From the NCBI RefSeq assembly GCF_026125785.1, contig NZ_JAHCKL010000026.1:1-64000 (forward strand): a stretch of 64,000 bases of DNA, given 5' to 3'. Every line of letters starts with the position of its first letter. Positions within the stretch are counted from its first letter, which is position 1. Positions 17,498 to 26,104 of this stretch are shown piece by piece. A program made the translations under genes and the position numbers. The notes below the pieces were generated by a model. The model was not told where the DNA came from, made no database searches, and saw only the letters and a program-made list of their open reading frames with translations. This stretch comes from Hydrogenophaga sp. Its GTDB lineage: Bacteria; Pseudomonadota; Gammaproteobacteria; Burkholderiales; Burkholderiaceae_C.

Positions 17498-19414
17498 ATG
17501 TCTTCCGCACTGAATATCGCCACGCGCGCGCTCACCACCAACATGGCCGCGCTGCAGGTGGTCGGCCACAACATCGCCAACGTCAACACCACGGGCTATT
17601 CGCGCCAGAGCGTGGAGTTGCAGGTCTCGGGTTACCAGGCGCTGGGCAATGGCTACTTCGGCAAGGGCGTGGACATCTCCACCGTGGAGCGCGCGCACAA
17701 CGCCTACCTCACGCGCGAGGCGCGCGTGGCCGGTTCGGTGGCGGCGGCCGACGCACTGCGCCTGGAGCGGCTGCAGCAACTGGAGTCGGCCTTCCCCACC
17801 GGGGACTCCGGCCTGGGCTCCGCCATGAACAGCATGCTCAACGCCTGGATCGACGTGTCTTCGTCGCCCACCAACTCCACGGCGCGCGTGGTCGCCATCG
17901 CGCGGGCGGAGGAGTTCGCCTCTCGCTTGCGCAACACCGCCGGCCAACTCGACACGCTGGCCGCCAGCGCGCAGAAGCAGGTCGAGGGTTCGGTGAAAAC
18001 CATCAACGGCCTGGCGCAGGACCTGGCCAAGGTCAACCAGCGCATCATCGAGTCCGGTGGCCAGTTGCACACGCCCAATGACCTGCTGGACCAGCGCGAC
18101 CAGATCCTGCGCGAACTGGGTCAGCAGGTGCAGATCAGCACCGTGGAGGCCAGCAACGGCAGCGTGAACGTGTTCGTGGCCGGTAGTCAGCCGCTGGTGC
18201 TGGGCCAGTCCTCCAACCAGCTCGCGGTCACGCGCGATCCCAACGACAACTCGCGCATCGCGCTCAACTTCGTGCAGGGTGGCGCCGCCTCGCCGGTGGA
18301 CAACGCCACCCTGGGTGGTGGCGAACTCTCCGGCCTCATGACGTTCCTGAACAAGGACCTGGTCGACGTGCAGAACCTGCTGGGCCGCATGGCGCTGGCC
18401 ACGGCCACGTCGGTCAATGCCCAGCACGCGCTCGGCGTGGACCTGCAGGGCAATGCCGGCCAGGCCTTCTTCGTGCCGCCGGCCTCGGCCATCGGCATCG
18501 CCGCGGCCGGCAACGGAGGCAACGCCCAGGTCAGCGCCGCCGTGAGCGACCCCACGGCGCTCATCGCCTCCGACTACGAGGTGCGTTTCGAGACCGGCGG
18601 CATCAGCGTGGTGCGGCTGTCCGATGGCACCAGCACACCGGTGTCGTCCATGCCCGCCGTGGTCGATGGCCTGAGCTTCAACATCGACCACGGGAGCGCC
18701 GTTCCCGGCGACCGCTTCAAGGTGCGCCCCTACGAGGCCGCGGCGCGCAACATGCAGCTGGCCATCAGCTCGCCCGACCGTCTGGCCGCGGCCAGCCCGG
18801 TGATGGTCGCGCCGGGCAACGGCAACGCCGGAGGCCTGAGCGTGGAGAGCCTGTACGCCACCTCGGCCTCCGCCAACCTCACGGATCCGGTCACCATCAC
18901 CTTCCAGGCCGATGGCAGTTTCACCGTCACCGGCCTGGGGCCGGGCAACCCGCCGCCCGACAACGCCGGCCCGCCGCCGAGCTACAACTTCAAGCCCGGC
19001 GAGCCCATGGTCTTCAACGGCTGGAGCCTCACGCTGCGCGGCAGCCCAACCGCTGGCGACAGCTTCAGCATCGGCGCCGCGCCTGCGGGCAGCACCACGC
19101 AGAACGCGGGCAACGCCGGCGCCATGCTGGCGCTGCGCGACCGCGCCACCTTCGAGGGCGTGCCGCTGTCGGACGGCTACATCAGCCTGTTCTCCGACGT
19201 CGGTACCCGGGTGCAGGGCGCGCAGTTCGCCGCCAGCTTCTCCGGCCAGGTGGCCTCCACCGCGGAAACCGCGCGGGCCAATGTGGCCGGCGTGAACCTC
19301 GACGAGGAGGCTGCGCGGCTGCTGCAGTTCCAGCAGGCCTACCAGGCCTCGGCCAAGTTCCTGCAGGTGGCTCAGAGCACGTTCGACAGCCTGCTGCAGA
19401 CGGTGGGCCGATGA
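17498..19414 (+). CDS. flgK: Hook-filament junction protein FlgK (HAP1)
   Basis: FlgK is the first junction protein between hook and filament and a likely client of FlgN. The 638-aa protein has the flagellin-like N-terminus (VVGHNIANVNTTGYSRQSVE, residues 21-40), a long variable beta-rich centre, and the C-terminal coiled-coil segment (EEAARLLQFQQAYQASAKFL). GAGGTGAG lies upstream of the ATG. It is intact and of usual length. Confidence 0.97.
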   Translation: MSSALNIATRALTTNMAALQVVGHNIANVNTTGYSRQSVELQVSGYQALGNGYFGKGVDISTVERAHNAYLTREARVAGSVAAADALRLERLQQLESAFPTGDSGLGSAMNSMLNAWIDVSSSPTNSTARVVAIARAEEFASRLRNTAGQLDTLAASAQKQVEGSVKTINGLAQDLAKVNQRIIESGGQLHTPNDLLDQRDQILRELGQQVQISTVEASNGSVNVFVAGSQPLVLGQSSNQLAVTRDPNDNSRIALNFVQGGAASPVDNATLGGGELSGLMTFLNKDLVDVQNLLGRMALATATSVNAQHALGVDLQGNAGQAFFVPPASAIGIAAAGNGGNAQVSAAVSDPTALIASDYEVRFETGGISVVRLSDGTSTPVSSMPAVVDGLSFNIDHGSAVPGDRFKVRPYEAAARNMQLAISSPDRLAAASPVMVAPGNGNAGGLSVESLYATSASANLTDPVTITFQADGSFTVTGLGPGNPPPDNAGPPPSYNFKPGEPMVFNGWSLTLRGSPTAGDSFSIGAAPAGSTTQNAGNAGAMLALRDRATFEGVPLSDGYISLFSDVGTRVQGAQFAASFSGQVASTAETARANVAGVNLDEEAARLLQFQQAYQASAKFLQVAQSTFDSLLQTVGR

Positions 19415-19493
19415 GGATGACGAGGTACTCCCCGCGCGACCGCCTGGGCAGGGGGGTGTTTCTTCGGGTATTTGATGGGGATGGGGTATTGCC

Positions 19494-20711
19494 ATGACGC
19501 GAATCGCTACAGCCAACAGCTACGACAACACCATCGCCAACCTGGCGCGGCGGCAGGCGGAGTTGTCGCGCCTGCAGGAGAACCTGGCCACGGGCAAGCG
19601 GGTGCTCAAACCGAGCGACGACCCGGTGGCGGCCACGCTGGCGGAGACGGCGGCGAACCGGCTCTCGCGCACGCAGGCGGACCTGCGGGCGCTGGAGGCG
19701 TCGCGCACCAGCCTGCAGCAGGCCGAGTCGGGCCTGGCGGAATCGGGCGACCTGATCCAGCGCGTGCGGGATCTGCTGGTGACCGCCGGCAATGCCACGT
19801 TCACTTCGAGCGAGCGTGAGGACGTTGCCCGCCAGCTCGAAGGCCTGCGCGAGCAGCTGGTGGCCGTGGCCAACCGGCAGGACAGTTCGGGCCGCACGCT
19901 GTTCGGCGGCCTGGGCGGTGCCGCCACGCCTTTCGTGGACCTGTACGGACCCAGCGGCGCTGGCGTGCAGTTCGAAGGCCAGCGTGGGCAGGCCGCGGCC
20001 GGCAATGCGTCGCTGCCGCAGGCGCTGGATGGCAACGCCATCTGGATGCGCGTGCCGCAGGGCAATGGCACCTTCACCATCGGCCTGGGCGCGGGCAACA
20101 CCGGCGGCGTGAGCACCGACATGGGTCAGGTGACCGACGCCACGCAACTCACCGGCAACGACTACCGCATCGATTTCGCCGACGTGGGCGGCGTGATCCA
20201 GTACACCGTGACCAACGCCACCACCGGCACGCCGGTGGCGGGGCAGACCGGCGTGCCCTACGAAGCAAACAAGACCATCAGCTTCGACGGCATCTCGCTG
20301 CAGATGCGCGGCGAGGCCGCCGCGGGCGACCGCATCGACATCAACCCGGTGAGCGGCCCGACCGACATCTTCTCCGTGGTGCAGAACGCCATCGACGCGC
20401 TGCGCCAGGACGCACCCAACCGCAGTGCCGTGCAGGGCCAGGCCCTGGCGCGCGCCATGACCGAGCTGGACGCGGCGCACGACAAGGTGCTGCTGGCGCG
20501 TGGGCGTGCCGGTGAGTGGCTCAACCGAGCCGACTCGCTCAACACGCTGATGGAGACACGCAGCGTGGACCTGGACACCGAGCGCTCGCGCCTGGAGGAC
20601 ATGGACATGGTCAAGGGCATTTCCGATTTCCAGAACCAGCAGGTGGGACTGGAGGCGGCCATCAAGTCGTACGCCCAGGTGCAGCGCATGTCGCTGTTCC
20701 AGGTGATCTGA
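19494..20711 (+). CDS. flgL: Hook-filament junction protein FlgL (HAP3)
   Basis: FlgL is the second junction protein. The 405-aa product starts with the flagellin-type helix (LARRQAELSRLQENLATGKR, residues 14-33) and ends with the matching C-terminal helix (FQNQQVGLEAAIKSYAQVQR). A Gly/Asn-rich middle fills the variable part. A 79-bp gap separates it from flgK. It is the last structural flagellar gene in the window. Confidence 0.96.
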   Translation: MTRIATANSYDNTIANLARRQAELSRLQENLATGKRVLKPSDDPVAATLAETAANRLSRTQADLRALEASRTSLQQAESGLAESGDLIQRVRDLLVTAGNATFTSSEREDVARQLEGLREQLVAVANRQDSSGRTLFGGLGGAATPFVDLYGPSGAGVQFEGQRGQAAAGNASLPQALDGNAIWMRVPQGNGTFTIGLGAGNTGGVSTDMGQVTDATQLTGNDYRIDFADVGGVIQYTVTNATTGTPVAGQTGVPYEANKTISFDGISLQMRGEAAAGDRIDINPVSGPTDIFSVVQNAIDALRQDAPNRSAVQGQALARAMTELDAAHDKVLLARGRAGEWLNRADSLNTLMETRSVDLDTERSRLEDMDMVKGISDFQNQQVGLEAAIKSYAQVQRMSLFQVI

Positions 20712-20741
20712 GACACCTGCCGGGGACACCGACGGATCTTC

Positions 20742-21938
20742 ATGCTGAGCCACACCGTTCTTGACAGCATCGCACTGGGCTACGAGCCGGTGTGGAACCG
20801 CGCGCGCGAGCTCGCCGCCGTGCGCCTGGGCGTGCGCGCCGTGCACCCGGAATCGGTCGACGCCCACCACCTGATGCAGGCCCTGGGCGACGACTGGCCC
20901 GAGAGCGCGCCGGTGCTCATTCTCGGCGTGGAGAACCCGCGCCTGCTGCAGCAGGCCATGGCCTGCGCGCCGGTCCACAACACCTGGCTGGAAGTGCCCG
21001 GCGTCTGGTTCGAGGCGCCCGAGACCCTGGCCCGCGTCCAGGCCGCGGCCCGCAGCGGCCACCAGATCCTGCGCCGCACCGATCTGGCTGCACTGCAGGG
21101 GCGCATCGGCGGCCCGGGCGAGGTGCGCAACCTGCTGCGCCTGGGCGCGCAGGGCATGCCCGCGGGCCTGCTGGGCCAACTGGTGGAGGGCGTGACCACG
21201 CAGACCCTGGCGCGCGAGTGCCTGGACCGCGCGGGAGCCTGGGGCCTGCTGGACTGGCCGGAAGACGACGTGCTCAACGCCCACCGCCACCAGCCGCTGA
21301 ACTACGACGCCGGCGTGATCCGGCAGGTGCTGCGCGCCATCGAGGACGAGGACTGCTCCATCGAACACCTGGAGCGCCTGGTGCGCCAGGACCCGGTGCT
21401 GGTCTACCGCATCCTGATGCTGGTCAACTCCGCGGCCTACGGCCTGCGGCACGAGATCGCCTCGCTGCGCCACGCGCTGATGATGCTGGGCTTCCGGGAA
21501 CTCGGCCGCTGGCTGGTGGACCAGCTGCCCTCCAGCGAACCCGACCGCGACCTGCACCCGGTGCGTTACGCCATGGTGATGCGCGCGCGCCTGGCCCAGC
21601 ACCTGCTGGCCAGCGGTTCCGACGACGCCCTGCGCGGCGAGGTCTACACCACCGCGCTGCTGGCCCGGCTGGACCGCCTGCTGCACCAGCCGCTGGCCGA
21701 CCTGCTGCACCGCCTGCCCCTGGCCGGCCGGGTGTACGACGCCCTGCTGCGCCACGACGGCCCCTACCACCCGCTGCTGGACGTGGCGCGCGCCATGGGC
21801 GAGCGCGGCCAGTTGCACAGCGTGCCGGCGGTGTGCCAGCGGCACGACATCAGCCTGGAACACGCCAACCGGGCCCTCATCCGCATGCTGGCCACCAGCC
21901 GGGACCACGCCAGCAAGCGTTCCGAACGCATGACCTGA
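20742..21938 (+). CDS. HDOD-domain signalling protein with a degenerate EAL-like N-half
   Basis: HDOD domains are inactive relatives of HD hydrolases found in signalling proteins. In this 398-aa protein the HDOD core is at about residues 195-260 (IEHLERLVRQDPVLVYRILM then LVNSAAYG and LRHALMMLGFREL). The N-half begins LGYEPVW in the manner of EAL domains of YuxH-type proteins, but has no Glu-Ala-Leu triad or metal ligands, so it cannot be an active c-di-GMP phosphodiesterase. It follows flgL by 30 nt in the same direction, which suggests a role in motility or surface-state control. Confidence 0.8.
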   Translation: MLSHTVLDSIALGYEPVWNRARELAAVRLGVRAVHPESVDAHHLMQALGDDWPESAPVLILGVENPRLLQQAMACAPVHNTWLEVPGVWFEAPETLARVQAAARSGHQILRRTDLAALQGRIGGPGEVRNLLRLGAQGMPAGLLGQLVEGVTTQTLARECLDRAGAWGLLDWPEDDVLNAHRHQPLNYDAGVIRQVLRAIEDEDCSIEHLERLVRQDPVLVYRILMLVNSAAYGLRHEIASLRHALMMLGFRELGRWLVDQLPSSEPDRDLHPVRYAMVMRARLAQHLLASGSDDALRGEVYTTALLARLDRLLHQPLADLLHRLPLAGRVYDALLRHDGPYHPLLDVARAMGERGQLHSVPAVCQRHDISLEHANRALIRMLATSRDHASKRSERMT

Positions 21939-22007
21939 CCCCCCCGCGCCGGGCCGGTGGCCTGCCCCGGGGCCGTTCGAGGGCGTTTGCGCGGCATGGC
22001 CTCGCGC

Positions 22008-22013
22008 TACCAT
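22008..22013 (+). promoter_or_regulatory. -10-like box six bases before queC (leaderless start)
   Basis: TACCAT ends exactly six bases before the ATG at 22020, and there is no ribosome-binding sequence. A transcript from this box would begin at or next to the ATG. The same arrangement occurs at gspC and tal. Confidence 0.45.
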
Positions 22014-22019
22014 CCTGGC

Positions 22020-22784
22020 ATGACCGTTCCCGCGCCCCATCCCACCCCCCAGCACACCAGCGCCCTGGTGCTGTTCTCGGGAGGCCAGGACTCCACCACC
22101 TGCCTGGCTTCAGCCCTGTCCCGCTTTCCCCGAGTCGAGACCATAGGCTTCGACTACGGCCAGCGCCACCGCGTCGAGCTCGATGCGCGCCAGGTGGTGC
22201 TGCGCGAACTGCGCCAGCGTTTCCCGGCCTGGTCGCAGCGGCTGGGTGAAGACCACCTGCTCGACCTGGGTGTGCTGGGCAAGGTGAGCGAGACCTCGCT
22301 GACGCGCGACATGGCCTTTCGCATGGAGGCCAGTGGGCTGCCCAACACCTTTGTGCCGGGGCGCAACCTGCTGTTCATGACCCTGGCCGCCGCGCTGGCC
22401 TACCGGCGTGGCATCCAGGTCATCGTCACCGGCGTCTGCGAGACCGACTTCTCCGGCTACCCCGACTGCCGCGACGACACCATGAAGGCCTTGCAGGTGG
22501 CGCTCTCGCTGGGCATGGACCACCGCTTCCTGATCGACACACCCTTGATGTGGATCGACAAGGCGGCCACCTGGCGCCTGGCCCATGAGCTGGGTGAGTC
22601 GGCGGTGCTGGTGGGCGGCGGCAGCGCGCTGGTGAACCTGATCGTCGAGCACACCCACACCTGCTACCTCGGCGACCGCGAGCACCGCCACCCCTGGGGC
22701 TACGGTTGCGGGAGCTGCCCCGCCTGCGAACTGCGCGCGCGCGGCTGGGCGGGTTTCTGTGGCGAGGATCTGCTGCGCGCCTGA
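22020..22784 (+). CDS. queC: 7-cyano-7-deazaguanine synthase QueC
   Basis: QueC makes preQ0 from 7-carboxy-7-deazaguanine, ammonia and ATP, in queuosine tRNA modification. The 254-aa product has the ATP-pyrophosphatase loop SGGQDST at residues 20-26 and the four-Cys zinc site at residues 215, 230, 233 and 236. I prefer the ATG at 22020 over the one at 21996 because the residues before MTVP are not family-like and a -10-like box ends six bases upstream. Its last 85 bp overlap the LysR gene on the other strand. No other queuosine gene is nearby. Confidence 0.95.
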   Translation: MTVPAPHPTPQHTSALVLFSGGQDSTTCLASALSRFPRVETIGFDYGQRHRVELDARQVVLRELRQRFPAWSQRLGEDHLLDLGVLGKVSETSLTRDMAFRMEASGLPNTFVPGRNLLFMTLAAALAYRRGIQVIVTGVCETDFSGYPDCRDDTMKALQVALSLGMDHRFLIDTPLMWIDKAATWRLAHELGESAVLVGGGSALVNLIVEHTHTCYLGDREHRHPWGYGCGSCPACELRARGWAGFCGEDLLRA

Positions 22785-23698
22785 ACACCCCTGCCGCCGG
22801 CCACGCTGCGCAGGGCTTCGATGAACTCGTCCGTGCCGCGCGGGCGCGGGCGCAGGCCTGACCAGTACACGTACACCGGCACCGGCAGGCTGCGCTGCAG
22901 GGGAACGGCTTTCAGGCCCAGCGCCTCGCAGCCCATGGCGGAGAACTCGTCCACGATGGCCACGCCCAGGCCCTGGCGCACCATGGCGATCGCCAGTTGC
23001 ACCACCCGCACGTAGATCGACACGTCCAGCCGGGTGTTCGAGCGCGCCAGAGAGGCCGCGATGATGCGGCCATGCGGGGTCTCCATCTCGAAGGAGATGA
23101 AGCGCCGGCCTCGCAATTCGCCGGCCGCCAGGCTGGGGCGGCCCGCCAGCGGGTCGTCCTGCGGCAGCAGGCAGACCAGGCGTCCCCGCGCGACCGTGGT
23201 GCGTGCCAGCGCCGGGTCGTCCAGGTCGGCGATGGAGGCCACGCAGGCGCCCTGGGCGAACCAGAGGTAGTCGCGGATGGCCTTCTCGCCCAGCAGATCG
23301 CAGTGGAAGCGCCGCTCGCCGGCCTGCGCGGACAGGCGTGCGAGCACCTGGGGAATCAATTGCTGGCTCACGCTGGGCGAGGTGCCGAAGCGGAAGATGG
23401 CGTTGTCGCCACGCGCGATGGCCTGGATGGATTCGATGAGCTGGCCAAAGCGGCCGTGCACCCGCTCGATCTCTTCGAAGATGCGCTGGGCTTCTTCGGT
23501 GGGCACCAGCCGGCCGCCCATGCGTTCGAACAGGCGCGTGCCGAGCTGCTCCTCGAAGCGGCGCAGCGTCACGCTCAGGCCGGGCTGCGAAACGAACAGC
23601 TGGCGCGCCGCCGCGCTCAGCGTGCGCGTGATCATCAGGGTGCGGAAGACCTCGATCTGGCGCTCGCTGATCTTCAGGCTGGGGTCGATTCTGGCCAT
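22700..23698 (-). CDS. LysR-family transcriptional regulator
   Basis: The 332-aa protein has an N-terminal winged helix-turn-helix (about residues 10-70: [20 protein letters not shown] and [16 protein letters not shown]) and a periplasmic-binding-like effector domain (about 95-300). Its C-terminal ~27 residues are Arg/Ser/Pro rich, unlike LysR tails, and are encoded antisense to the zinc-site codons of queC. It is divergent from the Bug-receptor gene, so it probably controls the three-gene metabolic cluster at 23,817-27,145. A perfect palindrome at 23706-23719 lies 7 nt before its start codon. Confidence 0.93.
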   Translation of the reverse strand: MARIDPSLKISERQIEVFRTLMITRTLSAAARQLFVSQPGLSVTLRRFEEQLGTRLFERMGGRLVPTEEAQRIFEEIERVHGRFGQLIESIQAIARGDNAIFRFGTSPSVSQQLIPQVLARLSAQAGERRFHCDLLGEKAIRDYLWFAQGACVASIADLDDPALARTTVARGRLVCLLPQDDPLAGRPSLAAGELRGRRFISFEMETPHGRIIAASLARSNTRLDVSIYVRVVQLAIAMVRQGLGVAIVDEFSAMGCEALGLKAVPLQRSLPVPVYVYWSGLRPRPRGTDEFIEALRSVAGGRGVQARSRSSPQKPAQPRARSSQAGQLPQP

Positions 23699-23705
23699 AA
23701 ACAGA

Positions 23706-23719
23706 GGTTATCGATAACC
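23706..23719. promoter_or_regulatory. 14-bp perfect palindrome, candidate LysR operator
   Basis: GGTTATCGATAACC is a perfect 14-bp palindrome in the 118-bp space between the divergent LysR and Bug-receptor genes. It sits 7-21 nt before the LysR start codon, where a bound regulator would block its own gene. LysR regulators typically bind dyads of this kind (a T-N11-A core) in divergent spacers. Confidence 0.5.
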
Positions 23720-23816
23720 AAAAACAAAGTAGTTTCGGTTCTAGCACGGAAGCCAGATACTGCGCTCGGTTCCATAGCCAGGCCGACGAATGGCCACCTT
23801 CAAGAGGAGACACCCC

Positions 23817-24803
23817 ATGCAGCGAAGAGACCTGTTGCGCTCGGTCCTGGCGGCCGGCACCCTGACAGCGAGTGGGTTGCCGCTGGCGCGCGCTCAGGGC
23901 GCGGCCTGGCCGCAGCGCCCGATCAAGCTGGTCGTGCCCTATCCCGCGGGCAGTTCGCCGGACGTGGTGGCGCGCCTGCTGGCCGGCCAGATGGAGAAGG
24001 CACTCGGTCAGCCCATCGTCATCGACAACCGCGCGGGCGCGGGCGGTACGCTGGGTACGGGCGTGGTGGCCAAGGCCACGGCCGACGACCACACCTTTCT
24101 CTTCACCACCCAGTCGCCGCTGGTCACCGCGCCGCTGCTGATGAAACAGCTGCCGTACGACCCCTTCACCGAACTGGCGCCGGTCACGCAGGTGGCCACT
24201 TCGCCGCTGGTGCTGGCGGTGGATCCCCGGCTGGGCGCGAACAACGTGCGCGACTTCGTGCGGCTGGCCAAGGCCAGCAACGGCAGCTTCAACTACGCCA
24301 GCACCGGCATCGGGCAGGCCACGCACCTCTCGATGGAACTGTTCAAGACGCGCGCGGGTTTCGACATCCTGCACGTGCCTTTCCAATCCTCTCCGCAGGC
24401 GGTCACCGCCATGCTGGGCGGGCAGATCCAGGCGTCCTTCATGGTGCCGGGTGTGGCCATGGGCCACGTGCAGGCCGGCAAGCTCACCGTGGTGGGCGTG
24501 ACCTCGGCCCAGCGCCTGCCCGGCCTGCCGGATGTGCCCACGATCGCCGAACAGGGCTACCCGGACTACGAGTCGGTGGCCTGGCATGCGGTGCTGGCGC
24601 CGGCGCGCACGCATCCGGCGGTGCTGGAGCGCATGGCGGCCGAAGCGGCCAAGGTGATTGGTTCCAGCGGCTTTCGCACGCCTCTGGCGGCCCAGTACTT
24701 CGCGCCCACCGGCGGCGGGCCGGCGGAACTGGCGGCCATCATGAAGCGCGAATCGGCGCTCTGGGGCAAGGTGATCCAGGCCGCGGGCATCCAGCCTTCA
24801 TGA
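23817..24803 (+). CDS. Bug-family (tripartite tricarboxylate transport) periplasmic receptor
   Basis: Bug proteins bind small carboxylates or related ligands in the periplasm. The ATG at 23817 follows GAGGAGA and gives 328 aa with a signal peptide bearing two Arg (QRRDLLRSVLAAG), possibly Tat-type. The mature part has the family pattern WPQRPIKLVVPYPAGSSPD at residues about 32-50, IDNRAGAGG, and GLPDVPTIAEQGYPDYE. No TctA/TctB membrane partners are adjacent, as is common for expanded Bug families in Burkholderiales. The ligand is unknown; the downstream dehydrogenases suggest a polyol, sugar acid or hydroxy acid. Confidence 0.93.
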   Translation: MQRRDLLRSVLAAGTLTASGLPLARAQGAAWPQRPIKLVVPYPAGSSPDVVARLLAGQMEKALGQPIVIDNRAGAGGTLGTGVVAKATADDHTFLFTTQSPLVTAPLLMKQLPYDPFTELAPVTQVATSPLVLAVDPRLGANNVRDFVRLAKASNGSFNYASTGIGQATHLSMELFKTRAGFDILHVPFQSSPQAVTAMLGGQIQASFMVPGVAMGHVQAGKLTVVGVTSAQRLPGLPDVPTIAEQGYPDYESVAWHAVLAPARTHPAVLERMAAEAAKVIGSSGFRTPLAAQYFAPTGGGPAELAAIMKRESALWGKVIQAAGIQPS

Positions 24804-24825
24804 GCACAGTGCGGAGGGTGACCGC

Positions 24826-26100
24826 GTGAACCGTCCGGCGGGCCGTGAGAGCTACGACGTGGTGGTGGTGGGCGCTGGAGCCGGCGGCGCGGCGGCGGCC
24901 ATTGCCGCCGCGCGCGGCGGCGCACGCACCCTGCTGATTGAACGCAACGCCTTCATGGGCGGTGCGGCCACGCAGTCCCAGGTGCTGGCCTACTGCGGCT
25001 TCTTCGTGTTTGGTGACATGCCGGTGCGCATGGTGCGTGGCATTGGCCAGGAGGTGCTGGAAGAACTGGCGCTGCTGGGCCTGTTCATCGAGCCCTGGCG
25101 TGCCCGCAGCGGCGCCTGGATCGTGCTGCTCGACGTGGAGGCCACCAAGCTGGCGTTCGACCGGCTGCTGACCCGCAGCCAGGTGGACCTGCTGCTGCAC
25201 ACGCAACTGGTGGATGCACGCCGCAGCGGTGATCGCCTGGAGGCCGTGGTGGTGGCCGATTACCGGGGGCTGCGCGAGATCGAGGCGCGCTGCTTCGTGG
25301 ACGCCAGCGGCCACGCCTGCCTCAGCAGCTTCGCCGGCGTACCGCTGTCGCAGGACGGCAGCCCGGGCCAGTTCCGCCAGCCCGCCTCGCTGCCCATCCG
25401 CATCGGCGGGGTGCCGGAGGGCGTCGAGGTGGATCGCGAGCGCCTGGCGCGGCTGGTGCAGGCGCACAACCTGACCGGCAAGCCGCGCATCACGCGCGAG
25501 GACGGCGGCGCCATGTTCCGGTTGCCATTGACCGGTGACTACTGGACCATGGCTGTGGACCTGGACACCGACGGTGTCTCCGGCCCCGACCTGGCGCGCG
25601 CCGAAACGCAGGCGCGCGAGATGGCCTGGCACTACGTGCAGGTGCTGCGCCAGCACCCGGGCTTCGAGCGCGCGACGTTGCTGGCCTCCGGGCCGCAACT
25701 GGGCATCCGCGAGAGCCGCCGCCCGCGTTCGCGGCGCGACGTGACCGAGGCCGATGCGCTGGCGGGCCGGCGCGATGTCACCGGTATCGCGCGCGCGGCC
25801 TGGCCCATGGAGATGCACGAGGCCCCGGGCCGCGCCAAGTGGGTGGCGCTGGGTGGCGACGGTTTCTTCGATGTGCCGCACGACGCCATCGTGGCCGAGG
25901 GCCTCTCCAACCTGCGCCTGGCCGGCCGGGTGATCGGGGCGGACACGCGCGCCTACGCCTCGGTGCGTGTGATGGGGACCGCGTTCGCCACCGGACAGGC
26001 CGCCGGCGTGTCGGCCGCGTTCACGGCCGACGGCGACGGCGGGCAGGGGCTCGCGCAACGCGTGCGCCGGGAACTGGACCGCCAGGGCGCCCTGGTCTGA
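24826..26100 (+). CDS. FAD-dependent oxidoreductase (FAD_oxidored-like)
   Basis: The GTG at 24826, with GGAGGG eight bases upstream, gives 424 aa. The dinucleotide-binding motif GAGAGGAAAA is at residues 16-25, followed by an Glu-ending second strand (LLIERNAFMGG). The C-terminal FAD signature reads LRLAGRVIGADTRAYASVRV near residues 362-381, then MGTAFATGQAAG. This pattern fits the PF12831 type rather than an amine oxidase. It lies 22 nt after the Bug gene and 4 nt before the Gfo/Idh gene, so all three are likely one transcript. Substrate unknown. Confidence 0.85.
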   Translation: MNRPAGRESYDVVVVGAGAGGAAAAIAAARGGARTLLIERNAFMGGAATQSQVLAYCGFFVFGDMPVRMVRGIGQEVLEELALLGLFIEPWRARSGAWIVLLDVEATKLAFDRLLTRSQVDLLLHTQLVDARRSGDRLEAVVVADYRGLREIEARCFVDASGHACLSSFAGVPLSQDGSPGQFRQPASLPIRIGGVPEGVEVDRERLARLVQAHNLTGKPRITREDGGAMFRLPLTGDYWTMAVDLDTDGVSGPDLARAETQAREMAWHYVQVLRQHPGFERATLLASGPQLGIRESRRPRSRRDVTEADALAGRRDVTGIARAAWPMEMHEAPGRAKWVALGGDGFFDVPHDAIVAEGLSNLRLAGRVIGADTRAYASVRVMGTAFATGQAAGVSAAFTADGDGGQGLAQRVRRELDRQGALV

Positions 26101-26104
26101 CGCC

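Noticed and set aside
22110-24614. Minus-strand frame of over 800 codons covering queC and the LysR gene
   Set aside because: It is in a different frame from LysR and reads composition-biased sequence over three well-supported genes. Not coding.
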